DNA from: Bacteroidota bacterium
GTDB lineage: Bacteria > Zhuqueibacterota > JdFR-76 > DREG01
Reading direction: 5' to 3'
NCBI GenBank assembly: GCA_030624545.1
Contig: JAUXJX010000054.1
Coordinates: forward strand, 1 to 8,666
Length of the DNA: 8,666 nt
How positions within the stretch are numbered: position 1 is the stretch's first letter; every line of letters begins with the position of its first letter. The notes beneath the pieces are model-generated. The model saw only the letters and a program-made list of their open reading frames with translations. It was not told the DNA's origin and did not search any database. Of the stretch, positions 1-7,169 are shown piece after piece. The position numbers were made by a program, and so were the translations under genes.

Positions 1-1
1 C

Positions 2-409
2 AGTCTTCTTAATCGAGAAGCGACTAAATTGATTGAAGACCTTGGCAGGAACAATATCGGTATTGTCGCGAGAGAATCCTTGGCCAACGGATTTCTTTCC
101 GGCAAGCTCACTAAGGATGCTACATTTTCATCCAACAACCTAAACGCCCGATATTCGCGAGCAGAGATCATCGAGCGAGTCGAACAAGTTGAGAAGCTGT
201 CTTTTTTGGTTCGAAATGACATTCATAGCATGCCGCAAGCGGCAATGTGTTGGGTCCTGCATAATACAAGCATTTCACTGGTTTTGTCTGGTGCCAAAAA
301 TCCCCACGAAATCCTTGAATGCGCAGCGGCCTCCGATGCAGAATACTACACCTCGGAAGAAATAAAGCGGGCGGCATTATTACACCACAAAGATTTTCAG
401 GCTGCCTAG
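2..409 (+). CDS. aldo/keto reductase family protein, C-terminal part (5' end outside window)
   Basis: The frame is open from the first bases of the window, so the gene starts upstream; about 135 C-terminal residues are visible. They open with SLLNREATKLIEDL followed by NIGIVARESLANGFLSGKL, the pattern of the late part of the aldo/keto reductase TIM barrel (YSLLNRE...GIGVIAYSPLA.G.LTGK). The later stretch, with MPQAAMCWVL, then VLSGAKNPHEI and a run of Ala/Asp residues, matches the C-terminal segment that binds the NADPH adenosine phosphate and closes the barrel. Family members are cytoplasmic NAD(P)H-dependent oxidoreductases acting on carbonyls of sugars and related compounds. The catalytic Asp-Tyr-Lys-His residues lie in the missing N-terminal half, so activity and subfamily cannot be judged. 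The dioxygenase gene follows on the same strand after 108 bp, so they may be co-transcribed. No convincing terminator is visible between them. Confidence 0.85.
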   Translation, partial: SLLNREATKLIEDLGRNNIGIVARESLANGFLSGKLTKDATFSSNNLNARYSRAEIIERVEQVEKLSFLVRNDIHSMPQAAMCWVLHNTSISLVLSGAKNPHEILECAAASDAEYYTSEEIKRAALLHHKDFQAA

Positions 410-517
410 CGGATCCAGGCTTGGTGTCACCATGAGTCTAATTATCGTTCTATAACGCGTCTGATTCTAAGGAAAAAACAGGAAGTCTCTAACAAATTAA
501 AATTCAGAGAGAAAGAA

Positions 518-1375
518 ATGATAAGCGATCATGATCAGGAAACTTCGCGATCAGCGAAGACAAAATATGATTCTGACGGGTATGCTATGTTCGAGAAGAT
601 CCTCGATGCCGGTCTGATTCATGAAGCCAGAAAGCATATAGACTGGCTGCTGGAAAAAAATCCCGATACTCGGCCAGAGCAATTGCACCATTTCCTCATG
701 CAAAACGATCCATTCTGGGTACGATTGGTCAGTGATGACCGATTACTAGATATAGCGGAACAGTTTATTGGACCGAATATTGCGCTATTTGCCTCCCATT
801 ATATTGCAAAGAGGCCTTTTGACGGCCAGGCCGTGTTGTGGCATCAAGATGGATCGTATTGGCCATTGGAACCGATGGAGGTTGTAACACTGTGGCTCGC
901 TATTGATGACACCGACCAGGAAAATGGCTGCATGCGTGTTATCCCGAAGACGCAAACAATGAGGCTTCTTTCCGAAGATGAACTGCAATCGCAAGAAGAC
1001 GGTGAGAATGTCCTCGGTTCAGGGATTGATAGCGGACAAGTTGATGAATCCAAAGCGGTGGATATAATCCTCAAAGCGGGTGACGTATCAGTCCATCATG
1101 CGAATGTGATTCATGGATCGAATGCCAATACCTCCAACAGATGGCGCCGAGGCTTGACGATTCGTTATATTCCGCCCTCTACGCGCATTATCTCTGAAGG
1201 GCTGCATCCAAGTGCCTTTTTCCTACGGGGACGGGCCGTCGAGGACGTAAATCAATACAATCCTCACCCCAAGTACATAGAAGGAAGGCACATGCAGTTC
1301 AGAGGAACGGAAACTTGGAATCACAAGTGTGATTCATGGAATGTGGAGATCCGGCCATTTTTGGCGAAGGATTGA
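518..1375 (+). CDS. phytanoyl-CoA dioxygenase (PhyH) family Fe(II)/2-oxoglutarate oxygenase
   Basis: A complete 285-residue protein of normal PhyH-family length, with no signal peptide, so cytoplasmic. The facial triad of the double-stranded beta-helix is visible: H109 and D111 in LWHQDGSYW, and the distal H199 in VIHGS. R210, eleven residues after H199, is at the spacing of the family's 2-oxoglutarate-binding Arg. The segment AIDDTDQENGCMRVIPKTQ (129-146) is the usual family core, and the N-terminal YDSDGYAMFEKIL is the common opening. Such enzymes couple oxidative decarboxylation of 2-oxoglutarate to hydroxylation of a small organic substrate. Bacterial members are diverse and the substrate cannot be read from the sequence. 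The ATG follows a purine-rich GAGAGAAAG stretch, a weak ribosome binding site. The upstream gene encodes an aldo/keto reductase, a plausible partner for a hydroxylated or carbonyl product. The stop codon is 8 bp from the end of the convergent AraC-type gene. Confidence 0.9.
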   Translation: MISDHDQETSRSAKTKYDSDGYAMFEKILDAGLIHEARKHIDWLLEKNPDTRPEQLHHFLMQNDPFWVRLVSDDRLLDIAEQFIGPNIALFASHYIAKRPFDGQAVLWHQDGSYWPLEPMEVVTLWLAIDDTDQENGCMRVIPKTQTMRLLSEDELQSQEDGENVLGSGIDSGQVDESKAVDIILKAGDVSVHHANVIHGSNANTSNRWRRGLTIRYIPPSTRIISEGLHPSAFFLRGRAVEDVNQYNPHPKYIEGRHMQFRGTETWNHKCDSWNVEIRPFLAKD

Positions 1376-1385
1376 TAGATCAATC
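1370..1385. repeat. perfect palindrome across the two convergent stop codons
   Basis: GATTGAT-AG-ATCAATC has seven-base arms and a two-base centre. It covers the TGA of the dioxygenase gene (1373-1375) and most of the opposite-strand TGA of the AraC-type gene (1384-1386). In RNA from either strand it would fold with at most six base pairs and a four-base loop. It is A/T-rich and has no T-tract on either side. It may act as a weak bidirectional terminator or a protein site, or be chance. Confidence 0.4.
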
Positions 1386-2328
1386 AAAGAGGATACTCGG
1401 CGGCCCGCCTCGGGTGTTGATCGGAAATGATGCCGGCTCTTGAATTAAGCCGATATTTACGGGGCGAGAGATTGGCGATCTTTTTGAATACGCGATAGAA
1501 GTGGGCGAGGTCATTAAAGCCACATTCGAAACAGATGGATACGATTTGCTGATCCGTTTCCGCCAGCAATTTCTGGGCAAATCGCACTCGTTGATAATGC
1601 AAATACTGCATAAAAGTAACGCCATGAACTGCTTTGAATTGGTTGGTGAATTGTCGCACGCTCAAGCAGGCCATTTTCGCCATATTGTCAACAGAAATCG
1701 CTTCATAGAAATTCGTGGAAATGTAATCCGCAACTTTTCGAATCCGCGCTACTGTTGGGTTTTCTGGCTCGGATTGCTTTGTCACGGGGATGTTCTGGTA
1801 GATTCGATTGAGGGCCACAACCAGGTTTAACAATGCCGCCTGGATCGCAGGGACATGTCCGTCGGCCTGAACGCGTTGCTCGTATAGGATTTTTCGCATC
1901 ATTCTCGGTATTTCATACGCCGCATAGTCATGATGTGTGAGTGGTCTTAGATGCGTGCGTGCAAGGCGCTCCAGGGTATCGATCTGCTGGCGAAAAGTAG
2001 CCAATTCTTCCAGACTGGTATGCTCGATAGCCAGAATGTAGAGGGAAAGAGGTGAATTTTCTTTGTCGCGTAGGTAATGGTTGGTACCGGATGGAATCAC
2101 GAAAAGATGCTCCGGTTCGAGCTGCACGCAGGAGGAATCCGCAAAACAGTCGGCCACGCCATCGAGAATAAAGTAGATTTTGGTATAGTGATTACACATT
2201 GGCTCCATAACAAAGCCGCTCTGGTGATGGCTTTCGCCGATGCAGATTCCATAGTATGGGATATCGAGCTTGATAGGATATTTCGTAGATTCTACTGCCG
2301 GTTTTGATTCAGTCGTCTCTGTTGTCAC
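1384..2328 (-). CDS. AraC/XylS-family transcriptional regulator with N-terminal cupin-type sensor
   Basis: A 314-residue protein of usual AraC length. The C-terminal DNA-binding domain (about 193-296) holds two helix-turn-helix units: HTH1 around 211-232 (ISVDNMAKMACLSVRQFTN) and HTH2 around 261-283, with the family signature ICFECGFNDLAHFYRVFKK and the closing NLSPRKYR. The N-terminal part (about 25-105, with the sequence YFILDGVADCF and EPEHLFVIPSGTNHYL) has the look of an AraC-type cupin ligand-binding domain. The GTG start is supported by an in-frame TAG two codons upstream and by a GAGGGAAG purine stretch before it. It is divergent from the methionine synthase-like gene with 206 bp between, which is typical for a local activator that also controls itself. 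Tandem repeats in that gap are good candidates for its binding sites. The inducer is unknown; a sugar or sugar-derived compound would fit the glycosidase downstream, but that is inference. Confidence 0.93.
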   Translation of the reverse strand: MTTETTESKPAVESTKYPIKLDIPYYGICIGESHHQSGFVMEPMCNHYTKIYFILDGVADCFADSSCVQLEPEHLFVIPSGTNHYLRDKENSPLSLYILAIEHTSLEELATFRQQIDTLERLARTHLRPLTHHDYAAYEIPRMMRKILYEQRVQADGHVPAIQAALLNLVVALNRIYQNIPVTKQSEPENPTVARIRKVADYISTNFYEAISVDNMAKMACLSVRQFTNQFKAVHGVTFMQYLHYQRVRFAQKLLAETDQQIVSICFECGFNDLAHFYRVFKKIANLSPRKYRLNSRAGIISDQHPRRAAEYPL

Positions 2329-2392
2329 TGTCTACTTCCCTCGTATGAGATTCAATACACTTGATTCGCAGATAAGGCCAATTTTTTGCTCA

Positions 2393-2430
2393 CCATAATT
2401 ACAAAAAACAAGTGCCTGCATTACAAAGAA
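2393..2430. promoter_or_regulatory. tandem direct repeat, probable AraC-family operator (two half-sites)
   Basis: The pattern CCnnnATTACAAAnAA occurs at 2393-2408 and again at 2415-2430, in the same orientation and exactly 22 bp apart, about two helical turns. Eight contiguous bases, ATTACAAA, are identical. Two direct half-sites with a 21-22 bp period are the usual target of AraC-family dimers, with each monomer's two helix-turn-helix units reading adjacent major grooves. The pair lies about 65-100 bp from the regulator's start and about 105-140 bp from the start of the methionine synthase-like gene. Assignment to this regulator is inference. Confidence 0.6.
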
Positions 2431-2496
2431 TGGTTTTAAATAAAGCATAGATTGTGAACGAAGTGACTCTATTTTTGTTAGCATTTTTTTGTCAGC

Positions 2497-2511
2497 ACTC
2501 GTTATGCGAGT
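2497..2511 (+). repeat. short inverted repeat just upstream of the ribosome binding site
   Basis: ACTCG-TTATG-CGAGT gives a perfect five-base-pair stem with a five-base loop. It ends six bases before the AGGAG of the methionine synthase-like gene. It could be a small leader hairpin or an operator. Such a short stem can also arise by chance. Confidence 0.35.
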
Positions 2512-2534
2512 AAAATTAGGAGAAAAATACTCTT

Positions 2535-3545
2535 ATGCAAGGAAAATATCCACTTACAACAACGGTCGGTAGTTATCCGACCCCTCTTTGGCTGCAGTCT
2601 TTCAGCACAAAGGACAACTTACTAGATGCTATTCTGGTCGTGTTAAAAACCCAGGAACTTGCGGGAATAGATCTGTTGGTGGATGGCGAATTGCACAGGT
2701 GGAATATTAACCACGCCGCTACAAATGGAATGATCGACTACTTTGTCCGGCCCATGTCCGGTATCCAGACAGATTTTACCCGCAAGGATTTCGAGGACTT
2801 TCGCAATCAGTCTGGGATGGCTTATCGGGTTGAACCCGCCGGGATTGCCTTTGACCATATTGGTCCGGGCAACTTGAACCTGCTCCGTGATTACGAACTC
2901 GTCCGCGGTCTTACCCAAAGACCGCTTAAATTTACCGTTACCAGTCCATACATGCTGGCCCGGGTGCTCGTCAATAAATATTATAATACATTTCAGGATC
3001 TGGTTTTCGCGATTGCCGAAGTTTTGGCTGAACAGTTAGCAGGTGTGGATGCCGATGTGATCCAGGTTGATGAGGCAAACCTTACCGGCAGCCCGGAAAA
3101 TGCGGAAATCGCCGCCGCTGGAATAAATCGAGTATTTGAGGATGCACCAAATCAGAAAGCAGTGCATCTTTGTTTTGGCAATTATGGTGGACAAACGGTT
3201 CAACAGGGAACCTACAAGCATCTCATCGATTTCATTAACGGTCTGTCATGCGATCACGTAGTGTTGGAAATGGCCAGGCGACCGGAATCTGATAAGCAGA
3301 TATTGAGGGAGGTAAAGCCCGAAATGGATATCGGAATCGGCGTGATAGATATCAAAGATAACCAGGTTGAAACTCCGGACGAAGTTGCTCAACGGATCGA
3401 AGATGCGGCCCAAATATGCGGACAAGAGCGGCTACGGTATGTGCATCCAGATTGTGGATTGTGGATGCTCCCAAGGTCTGTTGCCGATGCAAAGATGCGA
3501 GCACTCGTCAAGGGTCGAGATTTATTTGTTGGTGGAAAGAATTAG
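2535..3545 (+). CDS. core-type cobalamin-independent methionine synthase (MetE C-terminal domain) family protein
   Basis: A 336-residue single-domain protein, under half the roughly 750 residues of classical MetE; it corresponds to the catalytic C-terminal barrel alone. The opening TTTVGSYPTP and DGELHR (50-55) are family hallmarks. The zinc site is complete: H211 and C213 (HLCFGNYGG), E245 (VLEMARR) and C307 (HPDCGLWMLPR). D179-E180 matches the conserved DE of the substrate site. The chemistry is therefore probably methyl (or alkyl) transfer to a zinc-bound thiol. Known core-MetE proteins lack the folate-binding N-terminal half and take methyl from methylcobalamin or a corrinoid protein; relatives include the epoxyalkane:coenzyme M transferase. 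No other methionine gene is nearby. The gene sits behind an AraC-type regulator and 49 bp before a GH15-like gene, so a catabolic role is as plausible as methionine synthesis. An in-frame TAG just upstream leaves this ATG as the only early start. Confidence 0.85.
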   Translation: MQGKYPLTTTVGSYPTPLWLQSFSTKDNLLDAILVVLKTQELAGIDLLVDGELHRWNINHAATNGMIDYFVRPMSGIQTDFTRKDFEDFRNQSGMAYRVEPAGIAFDHIGPGNLNLLRDYELVRGLTQRPLKFTVTSPYMLARVLVNKYYNTFQDLVFAIAEVLAEQLAGVDADVIQVDEANLTGSPENAEIAAAGINRVFEDAPNQKAVHLCFGNYGGQTVQQGTYKHLIDFINGLSCDHVVLEMARRPESDKQILREVKPEMDIGIGVIDIKDNQVETPDEVAQRIEDAAQICGQERLRYVHPDCGLWMLPRSVADAKMRALVKGRDLFVGGKN

Positions 3546-3594
3546 CAAGAAATAAGATTTAGCGAAATAGCCCACCTTATTATTTGGTCATTGC

Positions 3595-5619
3595 ATGGAA
3601 GCTGAAGAGCATTTTTATTCTGACGATCCATCTGTCGGCCCTACCGATGGCCGAACCACACTTGATGGAGTAAACTACTATTTTGTCGGCAACGGCCATA
3701 TCACGGCAGCTATTCAAATCTGTTTGTCCGGGTCAGGCACTGCTCTCGGTCTACTGATTATGCATCCGGAGATATTTGGTCCTAAGAGAAATGCGTTTAC
3801 TTTCGATCCTGAATCTGGCCTTGCAAAAACAAGCTTACGAATTTACGGTCAAGGATTTGACATTGCGCCAACGGCAGCCAACTTAGATTCAGAGTGGGAT
3901 GAGCTCTCACAGGTTCCTGTGGTTCGTGGCAAATGGGGGAATGATAACATTATTGTCAATGAGTGTTTCTATTGTCCGGATCGAAACAAGCCCCGGCTTA
4001 TCCGCGAGATTCGGCTGGAGAATCTATCTGCTGAATCTCTTTCAGTCAGCCTGCAGACTGGGGTCCTGTCACACAGTGTTGAGAAAAACCTGAAGCTATT
4101 GCCCCAAAGCGGGGAAACCTGTTATCTGGAGTATCGATTGTTAGGTGACAAGCCCAAATTGTCTGTTGCTTTCGATTGGACAAAGAGTGCTCAGCCCCAG
4201 GCTAATGCCGTTTCCTATTGGAATGATGCTCTCTCATTTCAATCCGATTCACCGCTTCTCAATCGTCTCCTTACGGCAGCAAGGAATCAGCTTCAGGCCA
4301 ATATTGCCCATTCCGGCAGATTGGATGCCAGCATCTGGCAATACAATTTGGAGTGGGTACGTGATCAGTCAATGGTTGTTATCGGACTGACGGTTTCTGG
4401 GCAGTTTGAGCTGGCAGGCACTTTGCTTGACCGGATGCTCTCACAGTTCGTAACTGATCAAGGCGATACCATCGACTCGAGCCGCGAAAGACCTACGGCA
4501 GAAGTGGAGCTGGATCAAAACGGAGAACTCTTACTTGCCCTCAGAACCTATGTCGATTGGACTGGAGATCTGTCACTCGTGAAAAAGCACTGGCAAAAGG
4601 TTCGGGCTACGGCTGACTTTCCGTTGAGAGGGGTATTTCGCCATCATGATGCGGCTTTACTTCACAATCGGAGGGAGTTTTGGGAGCGGCACGCTTTGCA
4701 CGGAATTGAGGAAGGCATGGAATTGATGTATCAGTTCTTTGTTTCACTGGGACTTTCCAGCGCAGCCTACCTGGCCCAACTTCTGGATTACAGGGACGAA
4801 GCTGAGAAGTGGCAAATTGCAGCACAAAACATCAAGAAAGCAATGCTTTTTCATCCAAAATATACGTTGATCGACAATGGTCACTTTATTAAACGGAGAA
4901 GGATGAATGGAGACATCCAGACAGAGGTTCATGTCCGCGAAGATTCTCTGTTACCAAAAGGCATCCCACTACTCGAAGAAGGCCCGCATTACCTGAATCC
5001 GGATAGTTCTGCGTCCCTGCCCATTGCATTTGAATTCATTGATCCCAAAAGTGACTTAGCCAGGAAAACCATGCAGCAGATTGAGCTGCTCTGGAACCAG
5101 CGCTGGGACAGCGGCGGCTATGGCCGATACAACGCGACCTCGGAGCCGGATTCTCCAGGCCCGTGGCCATTCGCTTCGTTGTTTGTTGCCCGGGCCTATC
5201 TGGAAATGGGGGAGAGTGAGAAGGTTTGGCGCATTCTGAATTGGCTGGATGAGATCCCTGGTGCGAAATCGGGAGCATGGTTTGAGTTTCATGGTCCCCG
5301 GCCCATTCCCCCATATCCCCAAATTGGAATTATTCCCTGGACCTGGTCAGAGCTGCTTATTTTATTCGTACATCACATGCTGGGAGTCAGACCCTCCCGG
5401 GATAAGCTGCTCTTGCGCCCACGATTTCTTGATGGAGTCCATGAGAAAGTCGTCTCATTGCGCATGCGGGATATTAGATTAAATATGCATTTGAAAAAAG
5501 CTGATGAGAGCGAGGAAGCTGGATTTTGGATCGATGAGCAGTTTTATCCCTATAACGAAAACGGTGTAACCATCGATATGCCCAGGAGCGACTTAAACGT
5601 TAGGGCTCTTATTCCTTAA
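3595..5619 (+). CDS. GH15-like (glucoamylase-type) (alpha/alpha)6-barrel glycoside hydrolase family protein
   Basis: A 674-residue protein without signal peptide, so cytoplasmic. Residues 1 to about 215 look like an all-beta N-terminal domain of the kind that precedes the barrel in bacterial GH15 and in GH65/GH94 enzymes. The barrel follows: W254-V-R256-D257 matches the WxRD substrate-binding motif of glucoamylases, ELDQNGELLLAL (305-316) matches the GH15 D..G..L motif, and FWER (362-365) puts E364 at the place of the glucoamylase general acid in its LWEE motif. The catalytic base is less certain; E564 (WFEFHGP) and E586 (PWTWSELL) are candidates. The last part, from about residue 600, may form a small beta extension. 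It lies 49 bp after the methionine synthase-like gene on the same strand, likely one operon under the AraC-type regulator. No Shine-Dalgarno is visible and no other in-frame start lies between the upstream TAG and this ATG, so translation may be coupled or weak. GH63- or GH65-like membership cannot be excluded, and the substrate is unknown. Confidence 0.75.
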   Translation: MEAEEHFYSDDPSVGPTDGRTTLDGVNYYFVGNGHITAAIQICLSGSGTALGLLIMHPEIFGPKRNAFTFDPESGLAKTSLRIYGQGFDIAPTAANLDSEWDELSQVPVVRGKWGNDNIIVNECFYCPDRNKPRLIREIRLENLSAESLSVSLQTGVLSHSVEKNLKLLPQSGETCYLEYRLLGDKPKLSVAFDWTKSAQPQANAVSYWNDALSFQSDSPLLNRLLTAARNQLQANIAHSGRLDASIWQYNLEWVRDQSMVVIGLTVSGQFELAGTLLDRMLSQFVTDQGDTIDSSRERPTAEVELDQNGELLLALRTYVDWTGDLSLVKKHWQKVRATADFPLRGVFRHHDAALLHNRREFWERHALHGIEEGMELMYQFFVSLGLSSAAYLAQLLDYRDEAEKWQIAAQNIKKAMLFHPKYTLIDNGHFIKRRRMNGDIQTEVHVREDSLLPKGIPLLEEGPHYLNPDSSASLPIAFEFIDPKSDLARKTMQQIELLWNQRWDSGGYGRYNATSEPDSPGPWPFASLFVARAYLEMGESEKVWRILNWLDEIPGAKSGAWFEFHGPRPIPPYPQIGIIPWTWSELLILFVHHMLGVRPSRDKLLLRPRFLDGVHEKVVSLRMRDIRLNMHLKKADESEEAGFWIDEQFYPYNENGVTIDMPRSDLNVRALIP

Positions 5620-5651
5620 GCGAAGGATAGATGCAGCCAGGTACAGTCGAC

Positions 5652-7040
5652 TTATTTATAGAGATAGGACTCCCAGTCGGGATTGTCGACTTCATCGCGG
5701 TGGGTGGAATGGATTAGCCGGTACCTGCCATTATCATTTAGGTCAATAAATATGAAAAGACATCCACCCTGGAGGGTCTCGTAATACCAGGTTTCATTAG
5801 CGTTTCTGTCGGAAAGGCCTGGCAATCGATCGATGAAATCCGGAGCGGCATAAAGTAGAAGAATTCTACCCCGATCGGTTCGCCACCCTTCTGTTTCACC
5901 GAAGGAAAAGTTTATTTTGGCTTTCACCAATCTTTCAATATAGTCTTCTTTGAACTCATTCCGCGAAGTTCCTTTTGTAGGGTCCCTGCGCTCCCAGAAT
6001 TGGACGAGAAATTCACGCTTCCCGGTCATGGTTAATTGTCTAAAGATCGATTTTTCGTCATGAGCAGCAATGTATGAAATTTGATCAAAGTAGTTTTGCA
6101 GGGCGGCTTCGTCAAGCTCCTGGTATACCTTGCGCTCCTGCTCAGCATGAAAGGCAAGCGCCTCGGCCCGTCTAAATACGGAAAAATGCTTCGATGCCGA
6201 AGCGCGAATGTTCTTATCGTCGTCAAATGCCTCCAACCGCATCAAATACCGCTCAATCTTAAGGCCCGAAATATCGAAAGAAGTGTAGATTGCCGTATTC
6301 TGATTCATCTTCCTGCGTCTCTTGCCACGGAGTCGACTTAGAGTCTTGCCTTCGCGATCCTCAATGACATAGTCCACATGGTATGCGCCTTCCTGATTGG
6401 CGGACACGTCTAAATTATACAGTTCCGCGTAGAAGGTGATATTTTCGAACCCATCGCCAAAAAGCGCTTGCGGATTCGGCATGATAAGCAGATTGTTCTT
6501 CACGAGCGGATTCTCAGGATCCGAGGCGCGCTGGATCTTGGAAGCAAATTGTATGTCGCTCATCGCCAGGGAATCCTTCGGAAACAGCGAGATTTCTACG
6601 GAGATTCTGCTTTGAGCTTCACCTTCACTATTTTGATCATGCAGAAAAGTCAGGACCCGATAACTTCCAGGTTCCAACAAAAAGGGCGTTGTGAAAACAA
6701 ACTGTTGACCACGTCCAATTAGGTTTTTGTTATCGATCGTATCGGACTCCAAAATCTCTTGCTGAATGACGACTGAGTCATCGTACATAACCTTTGTCTC
6801 CAGCCGAAACCGTGCCACAAAAACCTGGTTGGCTTTCTGATAAACCAATCCTGAGCGGTCTATACCCTGGTATACTTCAAGTTTTGTATGGGTGGAATCA
6901 CCTAAGAATTGAGCGAGATCGACGCTTAATCTCGGACGCTTTTTTTCCTGTGCCAATGATTGGTCCATGGCTGGCGGTGAGGCCATTAAGAAAAGCATAA
7001 ACGCCAGAAGAGATTTTGACAGATGTTGTGCGTAATACAT
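5652..7040 (-). CDS. secreted GWxTD domain-containing protein
   Basis: A 462-residue protein if started at the ATG ending at 7040. That start has GAGG six bases upstream and gives a clean signal peptide: K9, hydrophobic LLAFMLFLMA (11-20), and probable signal peptidase I cleavage after S-L-A (residue 30). The frame extends upstream to a TTG at 7130, but those 30 residues have no ribosome binding site and would bury the signal. The C-terminal third is the GWxTD domain: VQFWERRDPT, the signature GWRTD at 385-389, then RGRILLLYAAPD, NETWYY, FIFIDLNDNGRYRLIHST and a closing NPDW. The middle looks like beta-rich repeats. The domain is common in FCB-group bacteria and Acidobacteriota; its biochemical function is not established. 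An exported location, periplasm or cell surface, is predicted. It is the last gene of a minus-strand series, 129 bp after the creatininase-like gene, and convergent with the GH15-like gene across 32 bp without a strong terminator. Confidence 0.88.
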   Translation of the reverse strand: MYYAQHLSKSLLAFMLFLMASPPAMDQSLAQEKKRPRLSVDLAQFLGDSTHTKLEVYQGIDRSGLVYQKANQVFVARFRLETKVMYDDSVVIQQEILESDTIDNKNLIGRGQQFVFTTPFLLEPGSYRVLTFLHDQNSEGEAQSRISVEISLFPKDSLAMSDIQFASKIQRASDPENPLVKNNLLIMPNPQALFGDGFENITFYAELYNLDVSANQEGAYHVDYVIEDREGKTLSRLRGKRRRKMNQNTAIYTSFDISGLKIERYLMRLEAFDDDKNIRASASKHFSVFRRAEALAFHAEQERKVYQELDEAALQNYFDQISYIAAHDEKSIFRQLTMTGKREFLVQFWERRDPTKGTSRNEFKEDYIERLVKAKINFSFGETEGWRTDRGRILLLYAAPDFIDRLPGLSDRNANETWYYETLQGGCLFIFIDLNDNGRYRLIHSTHRDEVDNPDWESYLYK

Positions 7041-7046
7041 TGAAAA

Positions 7047-7050
7047 CCTC
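7047..7050 (-). promoter_or_regulatory. ribosome binding site deciding the GWxTD gene start
   Basis: GAGG on the minus strand lies six bases before the ATG at 7040-7038. It favours this start over the in-frame TTG at 7130-7128, which has no comparable site. Confidence 0.55.
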
Positions 7051-7134
7051 GATTTGAGCACCAGGCTCTCAACTGCGGCGATTACTTCAATCCGGAATTC
7101 AAAGAAAGCAAAAAAAGGGAAAAGAAGCAAGCCT

Positions 7135-7140
7135 TGTCAA
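7135..7140 (-). promoter_or_regulatory. possible -35 element (TTGACA) upstream of the GWxTD gene
   Basis: A perfect TTGACA reads on the minus strand in the 129-bp gap between the creatininase-like and GWxTD genes. The 17-bp-spaced position is a T-rich run rather than a TATAAT match, so this is half a promoter at best. It would let the GWxTD gene be transcribed apart from the genes upstream. Confidence 0.25.
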
Positions 7141-7169
7141 GAAATTTGTCAGTGGAATTCAATATTGAC

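Larger units (their letters stand above)
2329..2534. promoter_or_regulatory. divergent control region between the AraC-type and methionine synthase-like genes
   Basis: This 206-bp stretch is more A/T-rich than its flanks, with several A and T runs. It must hold the promoters of both divergent genes. It contains the 22-bp-spaced direct repeats at 2393-2430 and an inverted repeat at 2497-2511. I find no good sigma70 -35/-10 pair towards the plus-strand gene, as expected for an activator-dependent promoter. TATTTTTG at 2470-2477 fits the Bacteroidota-type TAnnTTTG element, but there is no TTTG at the expected distance upstream. AGGAG at 2518-2522 is the likely ribosome binding site of the plus-strand gene, with an unusually long 12-nt spacing. 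Confidence 0.65.

Noticed and set aside
375..390. ATTACACCACAAAG as a third AraC-type half-site
   Set aside because: It lies in coding sequence of the aldo/keto reductase, matches only part of ATTACAAA with an insertion, and has no partner at 22 bp.
400..424. Possible terminator after the aldo/keto reductase gene (GCCT...AGGC around GGATCC)
   Set aside because: The stem is only four base pairs and no T-tract follows.
2470..2477. TATTTTTG as a Bacteroidota-type -7 promoter element
   Set aside because: It matches TAnnTTTG, but the nearest upstream TTG is only about 15 bp away, shorter than the expected spacing, and the phylum is not established.
3367..3555. Small plus-strand frame within the 3' end of the MetE-like gene
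   Set aside because: It overlaps the conserved HPDCG zinc-ligand region in another frame and resembles nothing known.
5620..5651. Bidirectional terminator between the GH15-like and GWxTD genes
   Set aside because: The 32-bp gap has no inverted repeat with a usable stem and no T-run.
7041..7130. 30-residue N-terminal extension of the GWxTD protein from a TTG
   Set aside because: No ribosome binding site precedes it, and it would place residues ahead of a well-formed signal peptide that starts at an ATG with GAGG six bases upstream.
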